From Bacillota bacterium (GTDB lineage Bacteria > Bacillota > Clostridia > Lachnospirales > Lachnospiraceae), in NCBI GenBank assembly GCA_023663285.1, contig JAMPHT010000031.1, positions 1 through 38,511 of the forward strand: a stretch of 38,511 nt of DNA. The letters run 5' to 3'. The notes under the pieces are model-generated. The model did not search any database and was not told where the DNA came from. It worked only from the letters and a program-made list of their open reading frames with translations. A program made the position numbers and the translations under genes. Within the stretch, counting starts at the first letter, position 1. Each line of letters starts with the position of its first letter. Below are positions 22,023 to 29,229 of the stretch, piece after piece.

Positions 22023-23463
22023 TGAAGAAGAGATGGTAAAAGACCGGCTGAAGGAGAATTATGAGGCCGCTTTAAAGGAAGTCAAAAACAGGATCCGGCA
22101 GATGTCAAAGGATCCTGAGTTCAGGGCGAAGGATATACGTCATCCCAAGTATCTGAAGATGCTGGAGGCCCAGCTGGAGACCATCCTGCACAGGCTGGGA
22201 TCCGACAATGTCAGGGATATGACAGGATATCTTACCGATGTCTATCAGGAAGCCTTCTTAGGATGCCTGTATAAGATGCATGGCGACGGCGTGGATCTGA
22301 TCCTGATGGTGGATGAGGACAAGGTGATCCGCTGCATCAACAAGGAAACAAAGGAATTTCGATTCGACAACCGGCTGTATGAAAATGTGAAACAGCTGAA
22401 GGATACAGTGAAGTCAGAGCTGGCAAGGGGATTCTCCAGCGGGAAGGGCTATGAGTGGATGGCCCGGCAGATAGCTTTAAAGACCAGCGCCAGCTTTTCA
22501 AGGGCATACACCATTGCCCGGACAGAGGGCCATCGGGTCACCAGTGAATCGGAGATGGACTGTATGACGGCGGCAAAGGAGAAGGGAGCCGACGTGATCA
22601 AGGAGTGGACCTCCACCCTGGACAGTGTCACCAGGCAGACCCACGCGGAACTGGACGGCCAGCAGAGGGAGCTGGAAGAGGAATTTGAGATCCCGTCCTC
22701 CGGGGCAAGGGCAATGTATCCCGGCGGCTTTGGTATCGCCGGAGAGGATGTCAACTGCCGCTGCTGCATGAACCAGCGTGCCCGCTGGAACCTGGCGAGT
22801 GAGGAATACCGCTACAGCAGGGCAGCCGGAGAAGTGGTAAGCATCAAATCGGATGTTTACAGGGAGTGGAAGGAACGTTATAATAAGATAGCAGATTTTC
22901 TGGTAGAGAATGCAGAGAACAGCTCCGCAGAAGAAAACGTTCATACCTTTAAAGGCATCCTGCAGGCGATCAGTGAACTGCCGCCCAAGGCGCAGCTGAA
23001 GATGCTGGATGTGAAATATGTAATCGGTGGGAATGAGAATGCTGCAGATATAAGGAACAGGACGATATGGCTTTCATCAAATGCCGGAACAACAGAGATA
23101 TTTCACGAGATGGGGCACCTCCTGGAATATGACCTCTTTACAGAGGAGGAAATAAGAAATCTAAAGTGGAAATATTTCGTAAATGTAACGGTTAATGACA
23201 TATCGCCTGAGATTTTTTATCTGGCAGATGGGATCACGCCAAGAAAGGTATGGCTGGTACATAATAACCACCTCATCGATAAGTATCAGGGTAGAATCTA
23301 TGTAAAAAGCGACAGGGAGGCATTTGACGCAGACGGGAACCTGAAGGTGGATGATATGTTGGAGTTCATGTCTGTGCCTATCTCCCTTTACTGCACGGAT
23401 CCGGAAGAATTAAAACGGAAGGATCCGGAAATGTTTGAATTCATAAGGAGGCATCTGAAATGA
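21982..23463 (+). CDS. Minor head protein (SPP1 gp7 / Mu F) fused to a zinc-metallopeptidase domain, 493 aa
   Basis: Residues 1-280 are the phage Mu protein F/SPP1 gp7 domain, a minor capsid protein that enters the head and may be ejected with DNA: FSRAYTIARTEGHRV, DSVTRQTHAELDGQ, GEDVNCRCC. Residues ~300-493 are an extra domain with a gluzincin active site HEMGH (375-379) and a probable third zinc ligand E461 in DDMLEFMSVPISLY, then CTDPEELKRKDPEMFEFIRR. SPP1 gp7 is about 308 aa, so the whole C-terminal half is added. Such C-terminal additions in this family often carry toxin-like enzymes. ATG 21982 follows AAGGAGATATTGA. Whether the peptidase acts on host or phage proteins is unknown. Confidence 0.88.
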   Translation: MEKRQREVQLELFNEEEMVKDRLKENYEAALKEVKNRIRQMSKDPEFRAKDIRHPKYLKMLEAQLETILHRLGSDNVRDMTGYLTDVYQEAFLGCLYKMHGDGVDLILMVDEDKVIRCINKETKEFRFDNRLYENVKQLKDTVKSELARGFSSGKGYEWMARQIALKTSASFSRAYTIARTEGHRVTSESEMDCMTAAKEKGADVIKEWTSTLDSVTRQTHAELDGQQRELEEEFEIPSSGARAMYPGGFGIAGEDVNCRCCMNQRARWNLASEEYRYSRAAGEVVSIKSDVYREWKERYNKIADFLVENAENSSAEENVHTFKGILQAISELPPKAQLKMLDVKYVIGGNENAADIRNRTIWLSSNAGTTEIFHEMGHLLEYDLFTEEEIRNLKWKYFVNVTVNDISPEIFYLADGITPRKVWLVHNNHLIDKYQGRIYVKSDREAFDADGNLKVDDMLEFMSVPISLYCTDPEELKRKDPEMFEFIRRHLK

Positions 23464-23663
23464 GCGAAGTATCTGAGAGGTTTTTAAAGGTCAAGACTTA
23501 TGAAGAGTATAATCAAAGGCGGCATGAATTTAAAGGATTGAAGATCACGGATCCGGGGGTAAGAGAACATCTGGAGGAGTTAAATCCACCGGAAGCGGAT
23601 CCGGGCGTGGTGGATGGACGTATCATTGATGCGTTTATAAGAAAGAAAAAGACAGACGATTAA
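23460..23663 (+). CDS. Small acidic/basic protein paired with the minor head-peptidase fusion, 67 aa
   Basis: ATG 23460 overlaps the stop of the fusion gene (ATGA) and has ATAAGGAGGC upstream. The product (ERFLKVKTYEEYNQRRHEFK, then DPGVREHLEELNPPEADPG) is a small helical protein of a type found beside minor head genes in Firmicutes phages. Because it is translationally coupled to a peptidase-bearing protein it may be an inhibitor or immunity partner, or simply a structural small protein; the sequence does not decide. Confidence 0.6.
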   Translation: MSEVSERFLKVKTYEEYNQRRHEFKGLKITDPGVREHLEELNPPEADPGVVDGRIIDAFIRKKKTDD

Positions 23664-23700
23664 GGTAATTTCCTGCACAGCAGGATTTTATAAAACACGA

Positions 23701-23725
23701 AAAGAGACCGCAAGGTCTTTTTTTA
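23701..23725 (+). terminator. Terminator after the minor head genes
   Basis: AGACC (23706-23710), loop GCAA, GGTCT (23715-23719), then T run to 23725; flanking A/T pairs lengthen the stem. It separates the portal/minor head genes from scaffold and capsid. Confidence 0.8.
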
Positions 23726-23733
23726 GTACACAA
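23719..23733 (+). repeat. TTTTTTTAGTACACA element, copy 2
   Basis: Identical to 16180-16194, again directly after a terminator stem and before the ribosome site of a late gene (scaffold). Confidence 0.6.
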
Positions 23734-23751
23734 AAATAGGAGGACAAAGGT

Positions 23752-24333
23752 ATGGATTTGGAACAGATCCTGAAAGAGCAGGGCTACACAGAAGAGCAGA
23801 TCAAGGCGATCCTTGACGCAATGTCGGCAAGTAAGCTGTATGTCTCCTCTGTGGAGAAGCCGGAGGAGGTGATCAAGCAGCTCCAGACAGACAAGCAGGC
23901 GCTGGAAAAGCAGGCAGCTGCCGCTCAGGCATCAGCGACGCAGGAAAAGTCGCAGGAGAAGTCGGAGGAAACGGCAGCCGAGATCAGGCGGCTGCAGGAG
24001 ACTGTGCAGAAAGCGCAGATCGATCTTAGACTGGTGCAGGCCCTCACCAAGGCTCATGCAGCTGACGTTGAATATATGCTTTACCAGGCGGAAAGGTCTG
24101 GCGGGCTGAAGAACGTCAAGCTTGGGGAGGATGGCAGCGTGTCCGGAGTGGACGAGCTGGTGGAGGAACTCAAAAAGAATTTCTCTGCACAGTTTGACCA
24201 GCCCCGGCAGACAGTTCCCCAGGAAATGGTGCGGACAGGTATCAAGAAGCTGCATGAACAGGAAAAAGGAGACGACGTTCCCCGGACGCTGGAAGAGGCC
24301 ATTGCCCAGAAGCTGTCTGAAGAGGAGTCATAA
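23752..24333 (+). CDS. Scaffolding protein, 193 aa
   Basis: Guides capsid assembly and leaves before maturation. The protein is helical and Gln/Glu/Lys-rich (ILKEQGYTEEQIKAILDAM, then long coiled coil QTDKQALEKQ to EIRRLQETVQKAQID), with a C-terminal segment as in phage GP20-type scaffolds. It directly precedes the major capsid gene, the usual order. ATG 23752 follows AGGAGGACAAAGGT. No serine protease motif is visible. Confidence 0.8.
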   Translation: MDLEQILKEQGYTEEQIKAILDAMSASKLYVSSVEKPEEVIKQLQTDKQALEKQAAAAQASATQEKSQEKSEETAAEIRRLQETVQKAQIDLRLVQALTKAHAADVEYMLYQAERSGGLKNVKLGEDGSVSGVDELVEELKKNFSAQFDQPRQTVPQEMVRTGIKKLHEQEKGDDVPRTLEEAIAQKLSEEES

Positions 24334-24357
24334 GAAGAGGAGAAGGAGGATTTTGAG

Positions 24358-25356
24358 ATGGCAATTACATTAGCGCAGTTTAGAGAGGGCAGGGAAGATC
24401 ATGTTGACAGGCAGGTCATTGATACCTTCAGGCGGAATTCCCTGTTGATGGATCAGCTGATATGGGATGACGCGGTATCGCCTAATGGCGGCGGATCCAC
24501 GATGACATACGGCTACCTGAGAGAGAAAACACCCTCTATTGCAGGGACCAGGGAACTGAACAAGGAATACACGCCCCAGGAGGCTACAAGGGAAAAGTGC
24601 AGTGTCGAGGTGAAGATCTTTGGCGGCTCTTATCAGGTAGACAGAGTGCTTGAAAATATTTCGGGGAACGCCTCGGAGATCGCGCTGCAGACAGAAGCGA
24701 AGGTCAAGGCTACCTGCACCGCGTTCCAGCGGGTGGTGATCGCCGGGGATGCTGCAGCGGACACGACCACCTTTGACGGTCTGGACAAGGCCCTCAGGGA
24801 GACCAGTACGGAGATCAACGCGGGCGGCTATATCGATATCTCCACGTCGGCAGCGCTGGATGCCAATTATAAGCAGCTGCTGGATCTTCTGGATGAATTC
24901 CTGGCCAGCCTGAATGGAAGAGCCAGCTGTATCATGGCGAACACGTCCATGATCACAAAGCTGAAGGCTGCTGCAAGGCGGGCCGGGTACCTGACCCACA
25001 GCGAGGATGCTTTTGGGCGGAAGGTACAGTGCTATGATGATATCCCCTTCATGGATATGGGATATTATCCGGAGGCGATCGGGGACGGCAGCTTTGCGGA
25101 GAAGCCCATCATACCCGTGGAAAAGCGCACTGTGGGCGGCGAAGAGATCACAGGGCTGACGGACATCTATGCGCCAGTGATCGGACTTGACAGCTTCCAC
25201 GGCGTCACGGTCAAGGGCAGTAAATTCATTTCTCAGTATCTGCCGAACCTGACTACTCCGGGAGCAGTCAAAACGGGTGAAGTCGAGCTGCTGGCGGCTA
25301 TCGCGCTGAAGAATACCAGAGGCGCTGCAGTGCTCCGCAACATCAAGATCAAATAA
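24358..25356 (+). CDS. Major capsid protein, 332 aa
   Basis: HK97-fold capsid candidate of the SPP1 gp13-like group. Features: N-terminal helix (LAQFREGREDHVDRQVIDTF), the YGYLREKTPSIAGTRELNKE E-loop-like region, GGSYQVDRVLENIS, spine helix area FLASLNGRASCIMANTSMIT, and C-terminal YLPNLTTPGAVKTGEVELL. Length matches the family (about 324-340). ATG 24358 follows AGGAGGATTTTGAG. Position after scaffold and before connectors supports the call. Confidence 0.88.
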   Translation: MAITLAQFREGREDHVDRQVIDTFRRNSLLMDQLIWDDAVSPNGGGSTMTYGYLREKTPSIAGTRELNKEYTPQEATREKCSVEVKIFGGSYQVDRVLENISGNASEIALQTEAKVKATCTAFQRVVIAGDAAADTTTFDGLDKALRETSTEINAGGYIDISTSAALDANYKQLLDLLDEFLASLNGRASCIMANTSMITKLKAAARRAGYLTHSEDAFGRKVQCYDDIPFMDMGYYPEAIGDGSFAEKPIIPVEKRTVGGEEITGLTDIYAPVIGLDSFHGVTVKGSKFISQYLPNLTTPGAVKTGEVELLAAIALKNTRGAAVLRNIKIK

Positions 25357-25370
25357 CAGGAGGGTTTTAC

Positions 25371-25826
25371 ATGGCAGCAAAGAAGAAAATTGAGAGCGGG
25401 AACCTGGAGAAGGTTCCTGCGCAGGAAGAAAAGATGGAGGCTGCAATGATCACGGCGGAAGCCGGGACAGGGCAGCAGGCCGAGGACACACCTTCCGGAG
25501 AAGCAGAAAAGGCCATTGTTGAGCAGGATGTTACTACAGAAAAAGGAGAGCCGCAGGCCTGGGAATCAGCTTACAGGGAGCCGATAGAAGTTCCGGAAAA
25601 GTCTCCTGAAGCAGCAGAAGCCGGAACAGAGAAGCAGCCTGAACCGGAACAGGAGCAGGCTGAAGTATCGAAGCCTGAGCAGCCGCTCTTCCAGATCACC
25701 TGCAGGAACGACGTTTCAGGAAAGATCGGTGGCGTGATGTTCATGGGCGGCGTCGGGTACACAAGGGATGCCTATGCCGCCTCCTGGTTTGCCAATAAGG
25801 ACGGTTACAGGGTCATTTCAGACTGA
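25371..25826 (+). CDS. Acidic Pro/Glu-rich head-associated protein, 151 aa
   Basis: The first 105 residues are a low-complexity acidic region rich in Glu, Ala, Pro and Gln (TEKQPEPEQEQAEVSKPEQP). The last 45 residues are a compact domain (FQITCRNDVSGKIGGVMFMG, DAYAASWFANKDGYRV). ATG 25371 follows CAGGAGGGTTTTAC, 14 bp after the capsid stop. Position suggests a head decoration or fibre protein; I do not recognise the family with confidence. Confidence 0.65.
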   Translation: MAAKKKIESGNLEKVPAQEEKMEAAMITAEAGTGQQAEDTPSGEAEKAIVEQDVTTEKGEPQAWESAYREPIEVPEKSPEAAEAGTEKQPEPEQEQAEVSKPEQPLFQITCRNDVSGKIGGVMFMGGVGYTRDAYAASWFANKDGYRVISD

Positions 25827-25842
25827 GAAAGGAGCCGGAAAC

Positions 25843-26370
25843 ATGATCGTAAGTGTACAGGATGCCCTGGACTACATCCAAAGGGATGATGTTCCGGAGA
25901 ATGTCATCAAAAGAAAGATCACAGCCATCGAGAACCTGATCCGGTCAGAGACAAACAATAACTTCCAGCGGAAGGAGCTGCGGTTCTATGCAGCCTCTTC
26001 CGACGGGAGCCTTCTCTATACAAGGCCATTCTTTCTTAAGCCGGGAGATACGGTTGAGATCAATGGTTCTGTAAATGAGGGGCTGTATGCGGTAGTTGAT
26101 GGGGGATACGGGAAGATCGTTCTGGACAGGCAGCTGTATGATGCCCCTCGGAACATGGTCACCAAGGTGGTGTATCCGGAGGATGTCCAGGAAGGGGTGT
26201 TGAACCTGCTTCAATGGGAGTTCAATATGCGTTCAAAGACGGGTATCAAGTCGGAATCCCTTTCCCGGCATTCGGTCACTTACTACGATATGGACAATGA
26301 GAACAGTGCGGACGGCTACCCGGTGTCCCTGATTGGGTTCCTGGAGCCTTACAGGCAGATGCGTTGGTAA
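25843..26370 (+). CDS. Head-tail connector (adaptor, SPP1 gp15-like), 175 aa
   Basis: An adaptor that docks below the portal. Start ATG 25843 is chosen for GAAAGGAGCCGGAAAC upstream; longer in-frame starts overlap the previous gene. Features: VQDALDYIQRDDVPENVIKR helix, IENLIRSETNNNFQRKE, RQLYDAPRNMVTKVVYPEDV, and GVLNLLQWEFNMRSKTGIKS, matching connector proteins of the gp6/gp15 type. Neighbour order agrees. Confidence 0.82.
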   Translation: MIVSVQDALDYIQRDDVPENVIKRKITAIENLIRSETNNNFQRKELRFYAASSDGSLLYTRPFFLKPGDTVEINGSVNEGLYAVVDGGYGKIVLDRQLYDAPRNMVTKVVYPEDVQEGVLNLLQWEFNMRSKTGIKSESLSRHSVTYYDMDNENSADGYPVSLIGFLEPYRQMRW

Positions 26371-26371
26371 G

Positions 26372-26428
26372 TGCGAGAAGAATTTCTAAGTGGCCGAGGA
26401 CATCCGCTAAGAAATTCTAAATCTCGCA
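26372..26428 (+). promoter_or_regulatory. Large hairpin between connector genes
   Basis: TGCGAGA (26372-26378) pairs with TCTCGCA (26422-26428), and AGAATTTCTAAGTGG (26379-26393) pairs with CCGCTAAGAAATTCT (26404-26418) with one mismatch and one wobble; the loop is 10 bases. No T tract follows and the late transcript must cross it, so an mRNA processing or stability element is more likely than a terminator. Confidence 0.75.
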
Positions 26429-26456
26429 TGGGCGGCCTGATGTGAAAGGAGGAGGC

Positions 26457-26819
26457 ATGGCACACATTGGTGGGAATACAAAAGGCTGGGTGCAGGTGAA
26501 GTCGGTGGAGTCGGACGAATATGCCCTGGACAGGACGGTCTGGAGGAATGCCTTTCCAAAGCCGCTTACCGGGGTGCTGGATCTGACCGGGGCGGATGTC
26601 AGTCACAAGCTGATGAAGCGGGTGGAGGATGCGGAATATATATTCCTCTGTGATCACACCGACCTGACAGTGGATGGAAAGAAGCTGAACACGGAGAACA
26701 GCCGGATGCTGATCGACGGACAGATCTATGAAGTCCTTCTGTATGACGACCCCATGCAGCTGCATGAACACCTGGAGATCTATCTGAAATATGTGGGAGG
26801 CCAGGAAGATGGGGGTTGA
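26457..26819 (+). CDS. Head closure protein (SPP1 gp16-like), 120 aa
   Basis: Probably the stopper that closes the connector until the tail binds. ATG 26457 follows GTGAAAGGAGGAGGC. Sequence features: NTKGWVQVKSVESDEYALDR, GVLDLTGADVSHKLMKRVED, and LIDGQIYEVLLYDDPMQLHE, a small beta-barrel pattern as in head-closure proteins. Position between adaptor and tail-completion gene supports it. It overlaps the next gene by 11 bp. Confidence 0.7.
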   Translation: MAHIGGNTKGWVQVKSVESDEYALDRTVWRNAFPKPLTGVLDLTGADVSHKLMKRVEDAEYIFLCDHTDLTVDGKKLNTENSRMLIDGQIYEVLLYDDPMQLHEHLEIYLKYVGGQEDGG

Positions 26820-27222
26820 TATACGTATGGAAGATAACAGCGGTGAAGCAAAGGACACATTCCGGCGGACTGCGGTTGCCTGGCTGCACGAAGCCTGCGG
26901 GGAGTTGGCAAGTGCTGTCCGGAACAACCAAAGGGTCAGGACAGGCCGGACCAGGCAGTCCTGGCGCTATGTGGTGGATGAGGACAGGCTGGAGGGACTT
27001 GTGGCGTCGGATGCGGAGAACGCGGTCTATGAGGAATTCGGCACCGGTGAATATGCCCTGAATGGCAACGGCAGGAAAGGCGGCTGGTTCTATAAGGACG
27101 AAAAGGGCGTCGGCCACTTTACCCGCGGTAAGAGGCCTCAGCGTCCGCTGTATAAAGCTTACATGGCACTGAAGAATGTGATCATTGCATCTGCACAGGA
27201 AAGATTTAAGGGGATGTCATGA
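26809..27222 (+). CDS. HK97 gp10-like tail-completion protein, 137 aa
   Basis: The family signature is a helical N-terminus (AKDTFRRTAVAWLHEACGE), VRTGRTRQSWRYVV, then AVYEEFGTGEYALNGNGRKG, and a C-terminal RPQRPLYKAYMALKNVI helix. ATG 26809 has GGGAGG 8 bases upstream. It lies between head closure and the next neck gene, joined by ATGA overlap. Confidence 0.82.
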   Translation: MGVDIRMEDNSGEAKDTFRRTAVAWLHEACGELASAVRNNQRVRTGRTRQSWRYVVDEDRLEGLVASDAENAVYEEFGTGEYALNGNGRKGGWFYKDEKGVGHFTRGKRPQRPLYKAYMALKNVIIASAQERFKGMS

Positions 27223-27617
27223 GAGAGATCATAAAAAATGTCGGTTCTGTACTGAAAAATATCGTCAATTACAGGTTCCTGCGCTGGAAAGGAAAAGTAA
27301 AATATCCTTATTTTGTGGGGGAATTGTATGGAAATGGCAGTAGCGATGAGTCCGGGGAAGAGGAATACAGCTTCCTGCTCACTGGGTTCTACCGTGGGGA
27401 GGATGAGATAGCCCTGTATGAAGCGGCGGAACAGATACAGGAAGTGTTCCCGGCAACAGGGCGGCTGATGACCTGCAGAGACGGCGGGATGCTGGTCTGT
27501 ACACAGTCCATGACCGGAGAGCTGTCTGATGATACGGATGCGGAACTGACCAGGCTACAGATAACGCTGCAGATAAAGCGTTGGAAAGGAAGAGGACATG
27601 AAAGGAAAATTGATTGA
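27219..27617 (+). CDS. Tail terminator / neck protein, 132 aa
   Basis: Starts in an ATGA overlap with the gp10-like gene. The sequence (YRFLRWKGKVKYPYFVGELY, EYSFLLTGFYRGEDEIALYE, RLQITLQIKRWK) is an alpha/beta pattern as in tail-terminator (SPP1 gp17-like) proteins that cap the tail tube. It overlaps the major tail gene by 20 bp. Assigned mainly by order. Confidence 0.7.
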   Translation: MREIIKNVGSVLKNIVNYRFLRWKGKVKYPYFVGELYGNGSSDESGEEEYSFLLTGFYRGEDEIALYEAAEQIQEVFPATGRLMTCRDGGMLVCTQSMTGELSDDTDAELTRLQITLQIKRWKGRGHERKID

Positions 27618-28338
27618 AAAGTTCAGAAAATCAGGAATCACGTCATCCACACCCAAAAATATGCTGATCAATGCAGCAGTGTTGTACGCGAACCTGAAAT
27701 ATGAGGATGGACAGTGGAGCGGCAATCTGCTGGGGGCAACCTCCGGAGGGGCCAAAATATCTGTTGTCCCGGATTACCAGAATATCGAGGTAGACGGGGC
27801 GGTGGTCAATGTCAGGGGCATGACCCTCAAGCAGGGCGAGAGCGCTTATATCGAAGCAAACCTGATCGAAATGACGCCGGAGATCCTGCAGATGACGATG
27901 GCAGCCGACAGAACAGAATCCCCTGTGGAAGGCTATGATCTGTACAGGACAAAGTCCTTGCTGGAGGATTCTGATTATATCGACAATATCGCAGCCATCG
28001 GGACGCTGTCTGACGGCAGGGAGATTATCGTCATCATGGAAAATATGCTCTGCACGTCAGGCTTTGAGGCGGATACCAAGAATAAGGACAAATCGATCCT
28101 GAAGTGTAAATTTGAGTGCTTTGCAGGCTTCGAGGATGACCATGACAGGCTGCCTGTTTTTATCTATTATCCGCGTCAGAAAGAGACAGTAGTCAATTAT
28201 ACGGCTGAAATGCTGGGTGATATGACTGTTGCAAACATTGAAGCGTTGGCGGCAGGCAGGGGCTATATCCTGACCGGATCCACAAAGGATGAGAAGATCA
28301 CATCCTTCCTGGCACAGCAGAATGGAGGGGCTGAATAA
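27598..28338 (+). CDS. Major tail tube protein, 246 aa
   Basis: ATG 27598 follows GGAAGAGGAC. The N-terminal part (STPKNMLINAAVLYANLKYE, NLLGATSGGAKISVVPDYQN) is the classic start of siphovirus major tail proteins, with EVDGAVVNVRGMTL and later beta strands (KSILKCKFECFAGFEDD). Placement before the tail chaperones and tape measure supports the call. Ends in TAATG overlap with the chaperone. Confidence 0.85.
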   Translation: MKGKLIEKFRKSGITSSTPKNMLINAAVLYANLKYEDGQWSGNLLGATSGGAKISVVPDYQNIEVDGAVVNVRGMTLKQGESAYIEANLIEMTPEILQMTMAADRTESPVEGYDLYRTKSLLEDSDYIDNIAAIGTLSDGREIIVIMENMLCTSGFEADTKNKDKSILKCKFECFAGFEDDHDRLPVFIYYPRQKETVVNYTAEMLGDMTVANIEALAAGRGYILTGSTKDEKITSFLAQQNGGAE

Positions 28339-28913
28339 TGGATGGTAAGATGATGCAACAGCAGGAACACACCAGCGAGGAAAGGATGCAGGGTCTGGTG
28401 GCCACAGGGGCAGCAGCTGCACAGGGTACACCCGTACAGGAGAAGCCGCTGAAGCCTTACAAGCTGCGCAGGCTGCAGGCAAAGGACATTTCCCCTATGG
28501 CCAAGATCATTGGGAAAATAGGCATCGATGAGCTTATATCATGCTGGGGGGATGATGATCTCACGGAACTGATGGTCAAGCTGAAGAAACGAAAGAGCAT
28601 AGTCCGCCAGGCGGCAGAGGCAGCAGCACAGGAAGATGGAAATGTTATACAGTCAGCTGATGCGGGATCCGGAGGAAAGGACAACAGCGAGTTCATTGTG
28701 GGCGTGGCGGTAGCAACCAGGATCGCAAACCAGGTGCTGCAGCGGCTGGACAGATGTGAGAAAGAGGTATATGGATTGCTGGGCAGCTTGTCCGGGATGT
28801 CTGCAGCGGAGGTCGCAGAGCTGGAGCTGGAGGTCTTTATCCAGATGCTTGTGGACATTGTCAGGGAGAACAATGTCGTAAATTTTATCAGGGCTGCTAT
28901 AAAGCTGCTGTGA
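28338..28913 (+). CDS. Tail assembly chaperone G-like, 191 aa
   Basis: Coats the tape measure during tail assembly. The first ~40 residues are Gln/Ala-rich and variable; the core (YKLRRLQAKDISPMAKIIGK, IDELISCWGDDDLTELMVKL) and the helical end (EVFIQMLVDIVRENNVVNF) resemble gpG-like chaperones. Near the 3' end the slippery heptamer A AAT TTT (28880-28886) lies in the correct zero frame, and the -1 frame stays open into the next gene, so a G-GT-type fusion protein is expected as well. Confidence 0.8.
   Translation: MDGKMMQQQEHTSEERMQGLVATGAAAAQGTPVQEKPLKPYKLRRLQAKDISPMAKIIGKIGIDELISCWGDDDLTELMVKLKKRKSIVRQAAEAAAQEDGNVIQSADAGSGGKDNSEFIVGVAVATRIANQVLQRLDRCEKEVYGLLGSLSGMSAAEVAELELEVFIQMLVDIVRENNVVNFIRAAIKLL
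28880..28886 (+). promoter_or_regulatory. Probable programmed -1 frameshift site A AAT TTT
   Basis: AAATTTT is read gtA AAT TTT in the frame of the upstream chaperone. Slipping back one base gives TAT CAG GGC TGC and continues without stops into the frame that begins with GTG 28910. The stop of the upstream gene is 25 bases further on. Confidence 0.7.
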
Positions 28914-29221
28914 TCGGGATCGTCAGGTTTTGGGATTTGCTATCGACAAGGTATGCAGATCCCTTCTCACTTTTGGATGAAATGATCCAGAATGACCTGC
29001 TGCCGGAATTTATTGACCACATGATCCGGCAGACTGATGAGGACAGGCTTTGGGAAATGTATCTGGCTACGGCAGTCATGCAGGACAAGTCCTTTGAGGA
29101 CTGGAAAGCGGGAATCACAACTAATCGTAATCGGGAAGAACAGGAACCAGTAACGGAATACACACCGGAAGAGGCTGTGAAGCGTGCCGAGGGTATATTG
29201 GCAGGATTCAAGCCGTTTTAG
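28910..29221 (+). CDS. Tail assembly chaperone T-like extension, 103 aa
   Basis: Lies in the -1 frame relative to the G-like gene and is open back through the slippery site. Taken alone it would start at GTG 28910 within a GTGA overlap, but no ribosome site is visible, so expression as the frameshift extension is more likely. The product (FWDLLSTRYADPFSLLDEMI, DRLWEMYLATAVMQDKSFED, TEYTPEEAVKRAEGILAGF) is the usual small helical T part that contacts the tape measure. Followed after 8 bp by the tape measure gene. Confidence 0.75.
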   Translation: MIGIVRFWDLLSTRYADPFSLLDEMIQNDLLPEFIDHMIRQTDEDRLWEMYLATAVMQDKSFEDWKAGITTNRNREEQEPVTEYTPEEAVKRAEGILAGFKPF

Positions 29222-29229
29222 AGGTATTT

